Below, piece after piece: positions 42,866 to 51,293 of a DNA stretch of 64,000 nt (its first letter is position 1; every line of letters starts with the position of its first letter). Below the pieces are notes generated by a model. It was not told the origin of the DNA, did no database searches, and saw nothing but the letters and a program-made list of their open reading frames with translations. The translations under genes were made by a program, and so were the position numbers. The DNA is from Steroidobacteraceae bacterium (GTDB lineage Bacteria > Pseudomonadota > Gammaproteobacteria > Steroidobacterales > Steroidobacteraceae), in contig JABAQU010000003.1 of NCBI GenBank assembly GCA_019187185.1, positions 37,331 to 101,330 of the forward strand, given 5' to 3'.

Positions 42866-43357
42866 ATGAACGCACGTCACCTCGCGGCGGGTGCCGCACT
42901 CGTCGCCGCGATCGTCACCGGCGTGGCAGTGAGTGCCGGCGATGCCGCGGTTCCCTATCCGGCGGGTTATCGCGCGTGGCAGCACGTGAAGAGCATGGTG
43001 ATCGAGCCCGGCCACGCGCTCTACGCCGCGTTCGGCGGCATCCACCATCTCTATGCGAACGAAAAGGCGATGGAGGGCTACGCGAGCGGGCACTTTCAGG
43101 ACGGCGCCGTGATCGTGTTCGACCTGCTGGAGACCGTGTCCGCCGACCATGCGGTCACGGAAGGCAAGCGCAAGGTCGTCGGCGTGATGCACCGGGATGC
43201 GAAGAAATACGCAGAGACCGGCGGCTGGGGCTTCGAGGGCTTCGCCGGCGACAGCACCACCGAGCGCGCCGTCGGTGCCAAGGCGGCGAGTGCCTGCTTC
43301 AGCTGCCACGCGCCGCAGAAGGACCACGAGTACGTCTTCAGTCGCTATCGGCCGTAG
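42866..43357 (+). CDS. Cytochrome P460 family protein
   Basis: Exported c-type cytochrome of 163 residues. Signal peptide to about residue 28, then the P460 fold (YRAWQHVKSMV, FGGIHHLYANEKAMEGY) and a C-terminal haem site CFSCH at residues 144-148. P460 proteins oxidise hydroxylamine or bind nitric oxide and related molecules; some relatives have no cross-linking Lys and act as c'-beta cytochromes. GGGAGA precedes the ATG. The 3' end overlaps rsmE on the other strand by 20 bases. Confidence 0.9.
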   Translation: MNARHLAAGAALVAAIVTGVAVSAGDAAVPYPAGYRAWQHVKSMVIEPGHALYAAFGGIHHLYANEKAMEGYASGHFQDGAVIVFDLLETVSADHAVTEGKRKVVGVMHRDAKKYAETGGWGFEGFAGDSTTERAVGAKAASACFSCHAPQKDHEYVFSRYRP

Positions 43358-44099
43358 CGACGCCCCGAAGATCGCCCGCGAGCACCTGCAGTGCGGTGAT
43401 CGCGGCCACGGCCGCGGTCTCGGTGCGCAGCACCCGCGGGCCGAAGCGCACCGCCCGGAATCCGTGGCGCAGTGCTGCGTCGACCTCGCGTTCCTCGAAG
43501 CCGCCTTCCGGGCCGACCAGCAGCGCGACGCCGGCCGACGGCGCGACCGTCGCGAGTGAATCCTCGCCCTGCGGCGAGAGCAGCAGGCGCAGGTCGGCGC
43601 TCGCCTCGGCAATCGCCAGCGCCGCCAGGAGATCCATCGGCGCATCGATCGCGGGCAGGCGGTTGCGGCCGCATTGCTCGCAGGCCGCGGCGGCAACGGC
43701 CTGCCAATGCGCGAGCCTGCGATCCGCGCGCTCGTCGCCCGCGAATCGCACGACACTGCGCTCCATCGCGACCGGCACGATGCGCGCGACGCCGAGTTCG
43801 GTCGCCTTCTGCACGATCCAGTCCATCTTCTCGCCGCGCGCCATGCTCTGCAGCAGCGTGATCGCGAGCGGCGACTCGCGCTCTGCCGCGACATGGTCCC
43901 CCGTCTGCGCCACGGCGGCGAGCTTCGCTGCGCGCACGAGCCGCGCCGGATACTCGCCGCCGCGGCCGTCGAACAGCGTCAGCGAATCGCCCGCCCGCAG
44001 CCGCAGCACGCGCAGCACATGCTCGCTCGCGCGGCGCGACAGCGCATGTTCACGGTGAGGTGCGAGCGGCTCGTCGCTGTAGACGCGGATCGGGCGCAT
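43338..44099 (-). CDS. rsmE: 16S rRNA m3U1498 methyltransferase RsmE
   Basis: 253 residues. An N-terminal PUA-like domain (HVLRVLRLRAGDSLTLFDGRG) and a C-terminal SPOUT knot domain with QSMARGEKMDWIVQKATELG, LLVGPEGGFEEREV and RFGPRVLRTETAAVAAI. Methylates U1498 of 16S rRNA with S-adenosylmethionine. The ATG at 44099 is chosen; it diverges from ampD. Confidence 0.96.
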   Translation of the reverse strand: MRPIRVYSDEPLAPHREHALSRRASEHVLRVLRLRAGDSLTLFDGRGGEYPARLVRAAKLAAVAQTGDHVAAERESPLAITLLQSMARGEKMDWIVQKATELGVARIVPVAMERSVVRFAGDERADRRLAHWQAVAAAACEQCGRNRLPAIDAPMDLLAALAIAEASADLRLLLSPQGEDSLATVAPSAGVALLVGPEGGFEEREVDAALRHGFRAVRFGPRVLRTETAAVAAITALQVLAGDLRGVATADSD

Positions 44100-44124
44100 G
44101 CGTCGATTGTGGCATGATCGATCC

Positions 44125-44679
44125 ATGCGGCTCGACATCGACGGCGCGACGGGACTGCTGCAGGGCGTGCGGCAGGTTCTCTCGCCTCACTGCGATGCCC
44201 GCCCCGGTGGCGCCGTGCCCGAGCTCGTCGTCGTGCACGGCATCAGCCTGCCGCCGGGCGAGTATGGCGGCCCGTGGATCGATGCACTGTTCACGGGCGG
44301 CCTGCCGCCCGGGCGGCACCCGTACTTCGCCTCGATCCAGGGCCTGCGCGTCTCGTCTCACGTGCTCGTCCGCCGCGATGGTTCGCTCACGCAGTTCGTG
44401 CCCTTCGGCGAGCGGGCGTGGCACGCGGGCGCGTCCGCGTACTGCGGTCGCGCCGCATGCAACGACTTCTCGATCGGCATCGAGCTCGAAGGCACGGATG
44501 ACGAGCCGTACGAAGCCGCGCAATACACCGCGCTCGCGACGCTGATCCGCGCGCTGCTCGCGACCTACCCCACGCTGTCGCGCGAGCGCCTCGTCGGCCA
44601 CAGCGACATCGCACCCGGTCGCAAGACCGATCCCGGTGCGGCGTTCGACTGGCCGCGCCTGCGGGCCCTCCTGGCATGA
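44125..44679 (+). CDS. ampD: 1,6-anhydro-N-acetylmuramyl-L-alanine amidase AmpD
   Basis: Cytoplasmic zinc amidase of peptidoglycan recycling, 184 residues. Zinc ligands in VVVHGISLPPGEYGG and GHSDIAPGRKTDPG; the ASAYCGRAACNDFSIGIELEG block is typical of AmpD. Removes the peptide from anhydromuropeptides and so limits the AmpR signal for beta-lactamase. The next gene overlaps its stop by four bases. Confidence 0.95.
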   Translation: MRLDIDGATGLLQGVRQVLSPHCDARPGGAVPELVVVHGISLPPGEYGGPWIDALFTGGLPPGRHPYFASIQGLRVSSHVLVRRDGSLTQFVPFGERAWHAGASAYCGRAACNDFSIGIELEGTDDEPYEAAQYTALATLIRALLATYPTLSRERLVGHSDIAPGRKTDPGAAFDWPRLRALLA

Positions 44680-45503
44680 CCCCGGCATCGGGCGGGGTGC
44701 GCGTTCGCCGCGCGTACTGCGATACGTCCGCAGGACAGGTGCATTTCCGTGCGTGCGGTGACGGTGCGCCGCTCGTGCTGCTCCACTGGGCGCCGGCATC
44801 GGGGCGGATGTACGAACACCTGCTGCCCGAGTTCGCTGCCCGCGGCTATCGCGCGCTGGCGCCGGACCTCTATGGCTATGGCCGTTCGGACAAGGATGAT
44901 GCCGGCTGGTCCATCGCCGATTACGCGCGCAATCTCGGCGAAGCGCTGCGCGCCGTCGATGCATGGCCGGCCGCCGTGGTCGGCGGCCACCTGACATCCG
45001 CGGTCGCGACCGAGCTCGCCATCGCCGAGCCAGAGGGGCTCACGAAGCTGGTGCTCGACGGCTCGCCTGCGTGGACCGCACCGCAGAAGGCGGCGCTCTT
45101 CGCGGGCTTTGCGGGCCTCTCGAGCGCGTACTCGCCGGACGGCAGCCACGAACGCTACGCGTGGGCGATGATCGAGCGGACCCTCGCGCAATGGGACGAC
45201 CGCTTCCGCGTCACGGCGGCCACCCTGCCGGTCATGTACGCGTATCTGTGCGACTACCTCGAGACGGGGCTCGTCCCCAAAAAGGCCCTGGGTCAGTACG
45301 AGATGATCCCGCGGCTGCCGCTCATCGTGCAGCCGGTGCTCGCGCTCACGGCCGAGCGGGAGATCCTGCGGTTCACACACGCTGCAGTCATGGAAAGGAT
45401 ACCGGGTGCGCGCGAGCACGTTTTCCCCGGCACGCACCCGCTGCTCGACCCTGCGCGCGCCGGGGAATACGTCGCCGTGATCGATCGTTACCTGCGCACG
45501 TGA
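44676..45503 (+). CDS. Alpha/beta-hydrolase fold protein without a normal nucleophile
   Basis: 275 residues. Typical core: PLVLLHWAPASGRMYEHLLP at the oxyanion loop, DLYGYGRSD, and the C-terminal His block FPGTHPLLDPARAGEYV. But the nucleophile elbow, normally GxSxG, reads GGHLTS, so the Ser is replaced by His and the last Gly by Thr. It may be a non-catalytic or differently working member. The ATGA overlap with ampD suggests coupled expression. The 3' end overlaps the adenosyltransferase gene by 16 bases, convergent. Confidence 0.8.
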   Translation: MTPASGGVRVRRAYCDTSAGQVHFRACGDGAPLVLLHWAPASGRMYEHLLPEFAARGYRALAPDLYGYGRSDKDDAGWSIADYARNLGEALRAVDAWPAAVVGGHLTSAVATELAIAEPEGLTKLVLDGSPAWTAPQKAALFAGFAGLSSAYSPDGSHERYAWAMIERTLAQWDDRFRVTAATLPVMYAYLCDYLETGLVPKKALGQYEMIPRLPLIVQPVLALTAEREILRFTHAAVMERIPGAREHVFPGTHPLLDPARAGEYVAVIDRYLRT

Positions 45504-46039
45504 CGCCAGAGCACCTCGCTGCCGGACTCGTGCCGCGCGAGCACGCGCGCGACCACGAACAGCAGGTCCGACAGCCGGTTGAGATAGCGCGGCACCTCGA
45601 GCGCGACGTGATCGCCGTCGACGAGAGTCCACACGACCCGTTCGGCGCGGCGACACACTGCACGCGCGAGGTGGCAGGCGGCCGCCGCCGGCCCGCCGCC
45701 CGGCAGGATGAACTCCTTGAGCGGCGGCAGGGCGGCATTCAGGCGGTCGAGTTCGTGCTCGAGGGCCGTCGCGTGATCGGCGGTGATCACGCGTGAACCC
45801 GGGATGGACAACTCACCACCGAGGTCGAACAGCGTGTGCTGCACCTCGGTGAGGCAATGGCGGATGTCGTCGGGCAGGTTCGGCTGCGCGAGCACGAGGC
45901 CGATGGCGCTGTTCGTCTCGTCGACGGTGCCATAGGCCTCGACCCGCGCGTCGTCCTTCGCGACGCGCGTGCCATCGCCGAGGCCCGTGGTGCCGTCGTC
46001 TCCCGTGCGGGTGTAGATCTTCGACAGGCGGTTTCCCAT
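45488..46039 (-). CDS. Cob(I)alamin adenosyltransferase, PduO type
   Basis: 183 residues. Makes adenosylcobalamin from cob(I)alamin and ATP. N-terminal ATP-binding loop IYTRTGDDGTTGLGDGTRV, then EAYGTVDETNSAIGL, FILPGGGPAAAACHLARAVCRRAERVV and YLNRLSDLLFVVAR, all family blocks. It lies 10 bases after btuB on the same strand, and so under the cobalamin riboswitch. Product is the cofactor of NrdJ at 1040-3187. Confidence 0.95.
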   Translation of the reverse strand: MGNRLSKIYTRTGDDGTTGLGDGTRVAKDDARVEAYGTVDETNSAIGLVLAQPNLPDDIRHCLTEVQHTLFDLGGELSIPGSRVITADHATALEHELDRLNAALPPLKEFILPGGGPAAAACHLARAVCRRAERVVWTLVDGDHVALEVPRYLNRLSDLLFVVARVLARHESGSEVLWRHVRR

Positions 46040-46049
46040 CCCGCCTAAG

Positions 46050-47903
46050 CTACTGGAACGCGAATCTCGTGGCTATCTGCAGGCTGCGGCCCGCGGTGTT
46101 GTAGCCATGGACGAGCGTGTAATCCTCGTCGAAGGCGTTGTCGAGCCGCCCCTGCACCGTCCAGCGTGGCGTGATCGCGTAGCTCGCCGTCACGTTGACG
46201 AGCGCATAGCTGCCGAGGCGTACATTCGTCGGGAATGCGACGTCCTCGCGGCTCGCGGAATATGTCACATCGGCGGCGAGCGCGAGGCGCCCCGCATGGC
46301 GCTCGACCGCGACGACATAGTGCTCGCGCGCCCGGCGCAGCAGCTGTGCGCGCGTGTCGAGATTCTCGGGGTCCTGCAGTGTCGCTTCGACCCGCGCCTG
46401 CCAGATGTCGCCGGTGTAGGCGTAACCGAACTCCACCCCGCGGATGCGGGCCCGCCCGACATTCTCGTTGTGCCCGTTGAACGTGACCGGGTCGAACGCG
46501 AATTCGACGAGATCGTCGATGTCGTTGCGCCAGGCATTCGCGTAGAGCGTGTGGTGTGCGCCGAGTGGCTGGCGGACTCCCAGTTCCACCTGGCGTGACA
46601 CTTCGGGGGCGAGGTGCGGATTGCCGCCGTAACCGAAGCGGTCGGTGCTGTCGGGCGCGCGGAACGCCCGGCCCGCGGCCAGCGTCACGCGTGTCGCAGC
46701 CGGGAACGTGAAGCCGTACTCGGCGTTCCAGGTCACCTCGCTGCCGAAGGTCTCGTGATCGACGAACCCGAGTGCCGCCACGAGGCTGTGGCGTCCCTGG
46801 CTGTACCGGTCCTGCACGAAGAACTGCTCGACCTGCGTGCGGGCTGCATAGCGCGTGCCATAGGACAGCGATGCCGTGTCCTCCCGCGTCACGAGCGCGC
46901 CGAGCGTGAGTTCGTTCGAGGTGCGAAACCGCAGGTTCGTCTGCAGCTCGAGGCCGTTGCGGGCGGTGCGCAGGAAGTCGTACGGCGGTGTCGCGAGCGC
47001 GGCGTTGTCCTGGTTCTGGGCGATGCGGTCCTCGATGCGGGTCAGCGCTGCGCGCACGTCGATGTGCGCGCGCGGCTGCCACAGGGACTCGAGCGCGTAG
47101 CTCGCGTTTTCGAAGTCCTGGTCGACGGGCGCGAGGCGCGAGGCAAAGGTCACCGGGTCGAACACCGTCGTCGAATACTCGACATTGCCCGCCGCGCGCC
47201 ACGCGCGCGCGCGCAGCGACACGGCTTCCGCGGGCGCGTAGTCGGCTGCGGCGTTGAACGTGAGGTTCGTAAAGCCGCGATCGTCCGTGGCCCCCGTGCG
47301 TGTCGGAAAGCCGGCGCTCTCGCGCCAGTCGATACCGAAGCCGAGGCCGCCTGCCTCCCCGACGCGCCGGCCCCCGTCGAGACCCGCCGCATGGGTATCG
47401 TAACGGCTGCCGCTCGCGTAGCCCGCGAGGCCCCGCGCCGAGGCCGCACGCGTGATCACGTTCACGACGCCGCCGATCGCATCCGAGCCATACAGCGTCG
47501 AGCGCGGCCCCTTCACCACCTCGATGCGCTGCACGGCCTCCGGCGCGATGTTCTGCAGGGCGGGGCTGCCGATCGTGCCGGGGTTCACGCGCACGCCGTC
47601 GATCAACACCACCGTGTGATTGCTGTCGGTGCCGCGGGTGAAGAGGGACGTCGGCTGACCGGGGCCGCCCGACCGCGCGAGCTCGATGCCCGCGTGGGTG
47701 CGCAGCAGCTCGCCGACATCGGCCGCGAGCGAGCGCTCGATCGCCTCGCGATCGATCACGAAATACGGCGCGGTCACTTCATCGAGCGGCACCTGGGTGC
47801 GGGTCGCGGTGACGACCGCTTCGTCGAGCGGCACCTGTGCCAGAACCGCGAAGGACAGCGAGGAGAGCGCGCAGACGCGCGCCGCACCGGAGACAGTGAA
47901 CAT
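46050..47903 (-). CDS. btuB: TonB-dependent cobalamin receptor BtuB
   Basis: 617 residues. Signal peptide (to about residue 22), TonB box DEAVVTATR, plug domain with LLRTHAGIELARSGGPGQ and RIEVVKGPRSTLYGSDAIGG, and a 22-strand outer-membrane barrel ending in Phe-Gln. Imports vitamin B12 using TonB energy. The ATG at 47903 is chosen with AAGG nine bases upstream; one at 47921 is possible. A cobalamin riboswitch lies directly upstream. Confidence 0.93.
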   Translation of the reverse strand: MFTVSGAARVCALSSLSFAVLAQVPLDEAVVTATRTQVPLDEVTAPYFVIDREAIERSLAADVGELLRTHAGIELARSGGPGQPTSLFTRGTDSNHTVVLIDGVRVNPGTIGSPALQNIAPEAVQRIEVVKGPRSTLYGSDAIGGVVNVITRAASARGLAGYASGSRYDTHAAGLDGGRRVGEAGGLGFGIDWRESAGFPTRTGATDDRGFTNLTFNAAADYAPAEAVSLRARAWRAAGNVEYSTTVFDPVTFASRLAPVDQDFENASYALESLWQPRAHIDVRAALTRIEDRIAQNQDNAALATPPYDFLRTARNGLELQTNLRFRTSNELTLGALVTREDTASLSYGTRYAARTQVEQFFVQDRYSQGRHSLVAALGFVDHETFGSEVTWNAEYGFTFPAATRVTLAAGRAFRAPDSTDRFGYGGNPHLAPEVSRQVELGVRQPLGAHHTLYANAWRNDIDDLVEFAFDPVTFNGHNENVGRARIRGVEFGYAYTGDIWQARVEATLQDPENLDTRAQLLRRAREHYVVAVERHAGRLALAADVTYSASREDVAFPTNVRLGSYALVNVTASYAITPRWTVQGRLDNAFDEDYTLVHGYNTAGRSLQIATRFAFQ

Positions 47904-47957
47904 GTGATGGACCTTTCCCATGCACGCCCGCATGGTTCGAGTGGAACGATGGACCCG

Positions 47958-48140
47958 CGGCCAGGCCGGTCTCCGGACTTGCAGGAGAGGCGCCCCGTGG
48001 CGTCTCGTCACATCGCCTTCCCGCGCTCCTGCGCAGTGGCGTCCCCGTCGGGGACAGATGCGACTGTTGCCTGCTTACCGTTGCGGCGGCAGTGCCGGAA
48101 TCGCGCGTCGCGCTTCACCGGCTTCCCGTACACCTTGGCA
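47958..48140 (-). promoter_or_regulatory. Cobalamin riboswitch upstream of btuB
   Basis: On the minus strand the order of conserved blocks is right: GAAGCCGGTGAAG (48125-48113), then ACGCCACTG (48042-48034), then the B12 box AGTCCGGAGACCGGCCTGG (47979-47961). Binding of adenosylcobalamin would lower btuB and adenosyltransferase expression. The spacing to the ATG is about 60 bases. Precise ends are approximate. Confidence 0.85.
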
Positions 48141-48174
48141 GCGAACGAAGCTTATCACATACACTGGCGGCATC

Positions 48175-48945
48175 ATGTCCCTCGCCGCCGAACTCGCCGC
48201 CGCACTCGAAGCCGCGCGCGCTGCCGCCGACGTCATCAACGCGCTGTACCGGCGAAATCTCGCCGTGACGGTCAAGGCCGACCGCTCGCCGGTGACGGAA
48301 GCCGACGTGCGCTCGGAGGAGGCGATCCGCGGCGTGCTGTCGCGACACTTCCCGTCGCACGGGTTCTATGGCGAGGAGACGGGCCGCAGCGCGATGGATG
48401 CCGAGAGCATCTGGCTCGTCGATCCGATCGACGGCACCAAGTCCTTCGTGCGGGATACGCCGTTTTTCTCGACACAGATCGCGCTGCTGCGCGCGGGCGA
48501 ACTCGTGCTCGGCGTCTCGAGCGCGCCGGCCTGCGGCGAGCTCGCGTGGGCTGCGCGCGGCGACGGGGCATACCTCGACGGCGAGCGCATCCGCGTGAGC
48601 GAGACCGCCACGCTCGCGCAGGCGATCGTCTCGACCGGCAACCTGAAGACGCTCGCCGCCACGCCGCGGCGCTGGGCGGCCTATGCCGATCTCGTCGGGC
48701 GCGTGAGCCGCATCCGCGGCTACGGCGATTTCGTGCACTACCACCTGCTCGCGCGCGGTGCCCTCGACGTGGTGATCGAGTCCGACGTGAACATCCTCGA
48801 CATCGCGGCCCTCACCGTGATCGTGCGCGAGGCGGGCGGCGTGTTCACCGATCTCGACGGCGGCGAAGTCGGGCTCGAAACCACGTCCGTGCTCGCGGCG
48901 AATGCGCCGCTGCACGCGCTCGTCGCGCCGCTGTTCAACCCGTGA
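48175..48945 (+). CDS. Inositol monophosphatase family phosphatase (HisN-like)
   Basis: 256 residues. A magnesium-dependent sugar-phosphate phosphatase fold: VTEADVRSEEAIR, FYGEETG, WLVDPIDGTKSFVRDTPFF and the last metal site SDVNILDIAALTVIVREAGG. DPIDGTKSF is the HisN-type form (histidinol phosphatase); CysQ or inositol phosphatase are alternatives. Diverges from btuB; the riboswitch ends just upstream of its start. Confidence 0.88.
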   Translation: MSLAAELAAALEAARAAADVINALYRRNLAVTVKADRSPVTEADVRSEEAIRGVLSRHFPSHGFYGEETGRSAMDAESIWLVDPIDGTKSFVRDTPFFSTQIALLRAGELVLGVSSAPACGELAWAARGDGAYLDGERIRVSETATLAQAIVSTGNLKTLAATPRRWAAYADLVGRVSRIRGYGDFVHYHLLARGALDVVIESDVNILDIAALTVIVREAGGVFTDLDGGEVGLETTSVLAANAPLHALVAPLFNP

Positions 48946-48951
48946 GCCGCG

Positions 48952-49722
48952 CTACGCCGCGACGAAGACGCGGCGGCCTTCGACGCTCGTGGCGACGATG
49001 CGCACGAGGTAGAGCGCCGACAGGTTCTCCGGCGTGAGCACCTCGTCCACCGGGCCCGCGAGCCAGCGGCCGTCGCCGTGCAGCAGCACGGCGCGGTCCG
49101 CGTAGCGCGCGGCGAGCGACGGGTCGTGCAGCGTCGCGACGACCGCGTGCCCGCCGTGCGCCTGCTCGCGAAACAGGTCGAGCACCGCGAGCTGGTGGTG
49201 CGGGTCGAGGTGATTGGTCGGCTCGTCGAGGAGATACACCGACGGCTGCTGCGCGAGCAGTGTCGCCATCGCGACCCGTCGCTGCTCGCCACCCGACAGC
49301 GTCGCGGTGCGGCGCGCGGCGAACTCGCCGAGACCGAGACGCGTGAGCATCGAGCGCGCGAGCCGACGGTCCGCCTCGCGTTCCCACTGCCACGGCGCGA
49401 GGTGCGGGTGGCGCCCGACGAGCACGGTGTCGAGCGCGGTCTCGGAATGACCGGACTCGAGGTCCTGGAGCAGGAGCCCGATGTGCCGGGCAATGGCGCG
49501 GCGGGGCAGGCCGTCGAGGGGCCGGCCTTCGAGGGTGATCATGCCTTCCGCGGGGCGATCGAGGCCGGCGAGCGCCTGCAGCGTGAGGCTCTTGCCCGCG
49601 CCATTGCGGCCGAGCAGCGCCACGCATTCCCCGGCGCGGATCTCGAGGTCGATCGCGCGCACGAGCACCCGCTCGCCGGCGCGTATGCCGAGTCCGCGCG
49701 CCGCGAGGATCGGCCGGCTCAT
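48952..49722 (-). CDS. ABC transporter ATP-binding protein, FecE/BtuD type
   Basis: 256 residues. Walker A GRNGAGKS, Q-loop LLLQDLESGH, signature LSGGEQRRVAM, Walker B VYLLDEPTNHLD, H-loop ATLHD. VGRHPHL after the Q-loop is typical for iron-siderophore and cobalamin importers. Its likely permease partner is the BtuC-like gene at 54045. The ATG overlaps the metalloprotease stop by four bases. Confidence 0.9.
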   Translation of the reverse strand: MSRPILAARGLGIRAGERVLVRAIDLEIRAGECVALLGRNGAGKSLTLQALAGLDRPAEGMITLEGRPLDGLPRRAIARHIGLLLQDLESGHSETALDTVLVGRHPHLAPWQWEREADRRLARSMLTRLGLGEFAARRTATLSGGEQRRVAMATLLAQQPSVYLLDEPTNHLDPHHQLAVLDLFREQAHGGHAVVATLHDPSLAARYADRAVLLHGDGRWLAGPVDEVLTPENLSALYLVRIVATSVEGRRVFVAA

Positions 49723-50489
49723 CGCTCGACCCAGGCGATTTCGCGGGCGGTCGCCGGTCCCACGACGACATCGTCCAGCGAGTCCGGCATCGCGGCTTCC
49801 CGGGCGCCCACGGCCCGACGTCCGGCCATGATTTCGGCGAGCGGCTGCGGATGGCGGGGTTGCCGGTCGGGTTCTGCGTAGCCTTCCGGGAAGCGTGGCA
49901 GCAGCGTTGCGGCGTCGTACTTGTCGGTCGCGCCGAGGGTATGCAGCAGCTCGTGTGCGATCACGACGGCATTCATGCCTTCGTGGCCGCGATCGGCATA
50001 GGCATGCACGACGCCGATGAGCCCCTTGGCGAGGCCGAGCGAATGCGGCAACACGTCCTGCCGCGCCGGCGCGTGGTAGATGACGAAGATGCGCACATGG
50101 GGCGGCGCGCCGCCCGCTTCGGCGGCGGCCCGCCACGCGTACCAGCGCATCGCGAGGCTCCATGCGGCCGTGCGCAGCCAGTCCGCGTCGGGCGCGAGCG
50201 CCGGCGGCATGCGGGCGACGCGCGCATGGAGCTCGATGTGCACGGGCTCTGCGGGCACCGCATAGCCCGCGCCCTCGCGCGCGAAAAAGGTTTCGATTGC
50301 CGTGAAAGGCGTCGGTGCGAGTCGCGTGATGTAGTCCGCCGTGACGGCATCGTCATCGCCCGCGACCGGGTAGAGGCCCACCCAGAGCGGTTCCCGCCAT
50401 TCGCGGCTCGCCGCGCGGTCGAGCCACGCGGTCGCCGCCACGACGAACAGCACGAGGCCGAGCAGCGTGATCCGCAGGATGCGCCACAC
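49719..50489 (-). CDS. Predicted membrane-anchored zinc metalloprotease-like protein
   Basis: 256 residues. One N-terminal transmembrane segment (IL..LLGLVLFVVAATAWL), then a periplasmic domain with the zinc motif H179-E-L-L-H183 in AHELLHTLGATDKYD. An HIELHARVARMPPAL block occurs earlier. I do not recognise the family. It sits between pdxH (gap 12 bases) and the ABC ATPase (four-base overlap), so it belongs to their transcript. Substrate unknown. Confidence 0.75.
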   Translation of the reverse strand: MWRILRITLLGLVLFVVAATAWLDRAASREWREPLWVGLYPVAGDDDAVTADYITRLAPTPFTAIETFFAREGAGYAVPAEPVHIELHARVARMPPALAPDADWLRTAAWSLAMRWYAWRAAAEAGGAPPHVRIFVIYHAPARQDVLPHSLGLAKGLIGVVHAYADRGHEGMNAVVIAHELLHTLGATDKYDAATLLPRFPEGYAEPDRQPRHPQPLAEIMAGRRAVGAREAAMPDSLDDVVVGPATAREIAWVER

Positions 50490-50501
50490 GCGCCGGGGCC
50501 G

Positions 50502-51188
50502 TCAGGGTTGCAGCCGCGTCGCGTGCCAGGGCCCGGCCGCGAACGCGCCGGCTGCGGGGACGAGCCGGCGCTCCCAGCGCGCACGATCGTGGATGCGCGA
50601 TTCGCCCTCGACCCACAGTTCCACGGCGCTCGCCCACAGGTGATAGCCGCCCCAATGGGGCGGCCGCGGAATCACGAGCGGTGGCACGGGCTCGGGATCG
50701 TCCTCCGGTCCCGGGACGGGCGCGTGAAACCGTGTCGCGGTGGCGGCGAGCGCGTCGAGCAGTACCGCCCGCGAGGCAACCGGCTCGCTCTGCTCGCTCG
50801 CCCAGGCACCGATACGGCGCTGCCATGGCCGCGAGGCAAAGTACGTGTCGCTCTCGGCGGCGGGCGCGGCGACCACCATGCCCTCGATGCGCACCTGGCG
50901 ATGCAGATGGTCCCAGTGCATCACGAGCGCTGCGCGCGGGTTCGCCGCGAGCGCGCGGCCCTTGCGCGAATGGTAGTTCGTGTAGAAGCAGACGTAGCCG
51001 GGCGCGACCACGATCTCCTTGCACAGCACGACCCGGGCCGAGGGCTCGTCCTGCGCGCCCACGGTGGCGAGCACCATCGCGTTCGGGTTCGGTTGCGCGG
51101 CGAGCCGTGTCGCCTCGGCCAGCCAGTCGGCGGCGAGCGCCAGCGGTTCCGGGGGCAGGGGATCCGGCAGGAATTCGGTTCGAATCAT
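50502..51188 (-). CDS. pdxH: Pyridoxamine 5'-phosphate oxidase
   Basis: FMN enzyme of 228 residues giving pyridoxal phosphate. PNAMVLATVGAQDEPSARVVLCKEI, FYTNYHSRKGRALAANPRAALVMHWDHLHRQVRIEG, RPWQRRIGAWASEQSEP and PPHWGGYHL are conserved FMN and substrate blocks. The ATG at 51188 is chosen. The C-terminal end (RRLVPAAGAFAAGPWHATRLQP) is longer and less like the usual RLQP ending with one Arg. First gene of the operon. Confidence 0.95.
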   Translation of the reverse strand: MIRTEFLPDPLPPEPLALAADWLAEATRLAAQPNPNAMVLATVGAQDEPSARVVLCKEIVVAPGYVCFYTNYHSRKGRALAANPRAALVMHWDHLHRQVRIEGMVVAAPAAESDTYFASRPWQRRIGAWASEQSEPVASRAVLLDALAATATRFHAPVPGPEDDPEPVPPLVIPRPPHWGGYHLWASAVELWVEGESRIHDRARWERRLVPAAGAFAAGPWHATRLQP

Positions 51189-51293
51189 CGGGTCGCCATG
51201 GTACCGCACGGTTCAGCAAGGGTTCATTGACGCGCAGGCAGACTCACAGCCGTGATCGGATGCCCAACACGGGGCATCCCGGAGGAGACCGCC

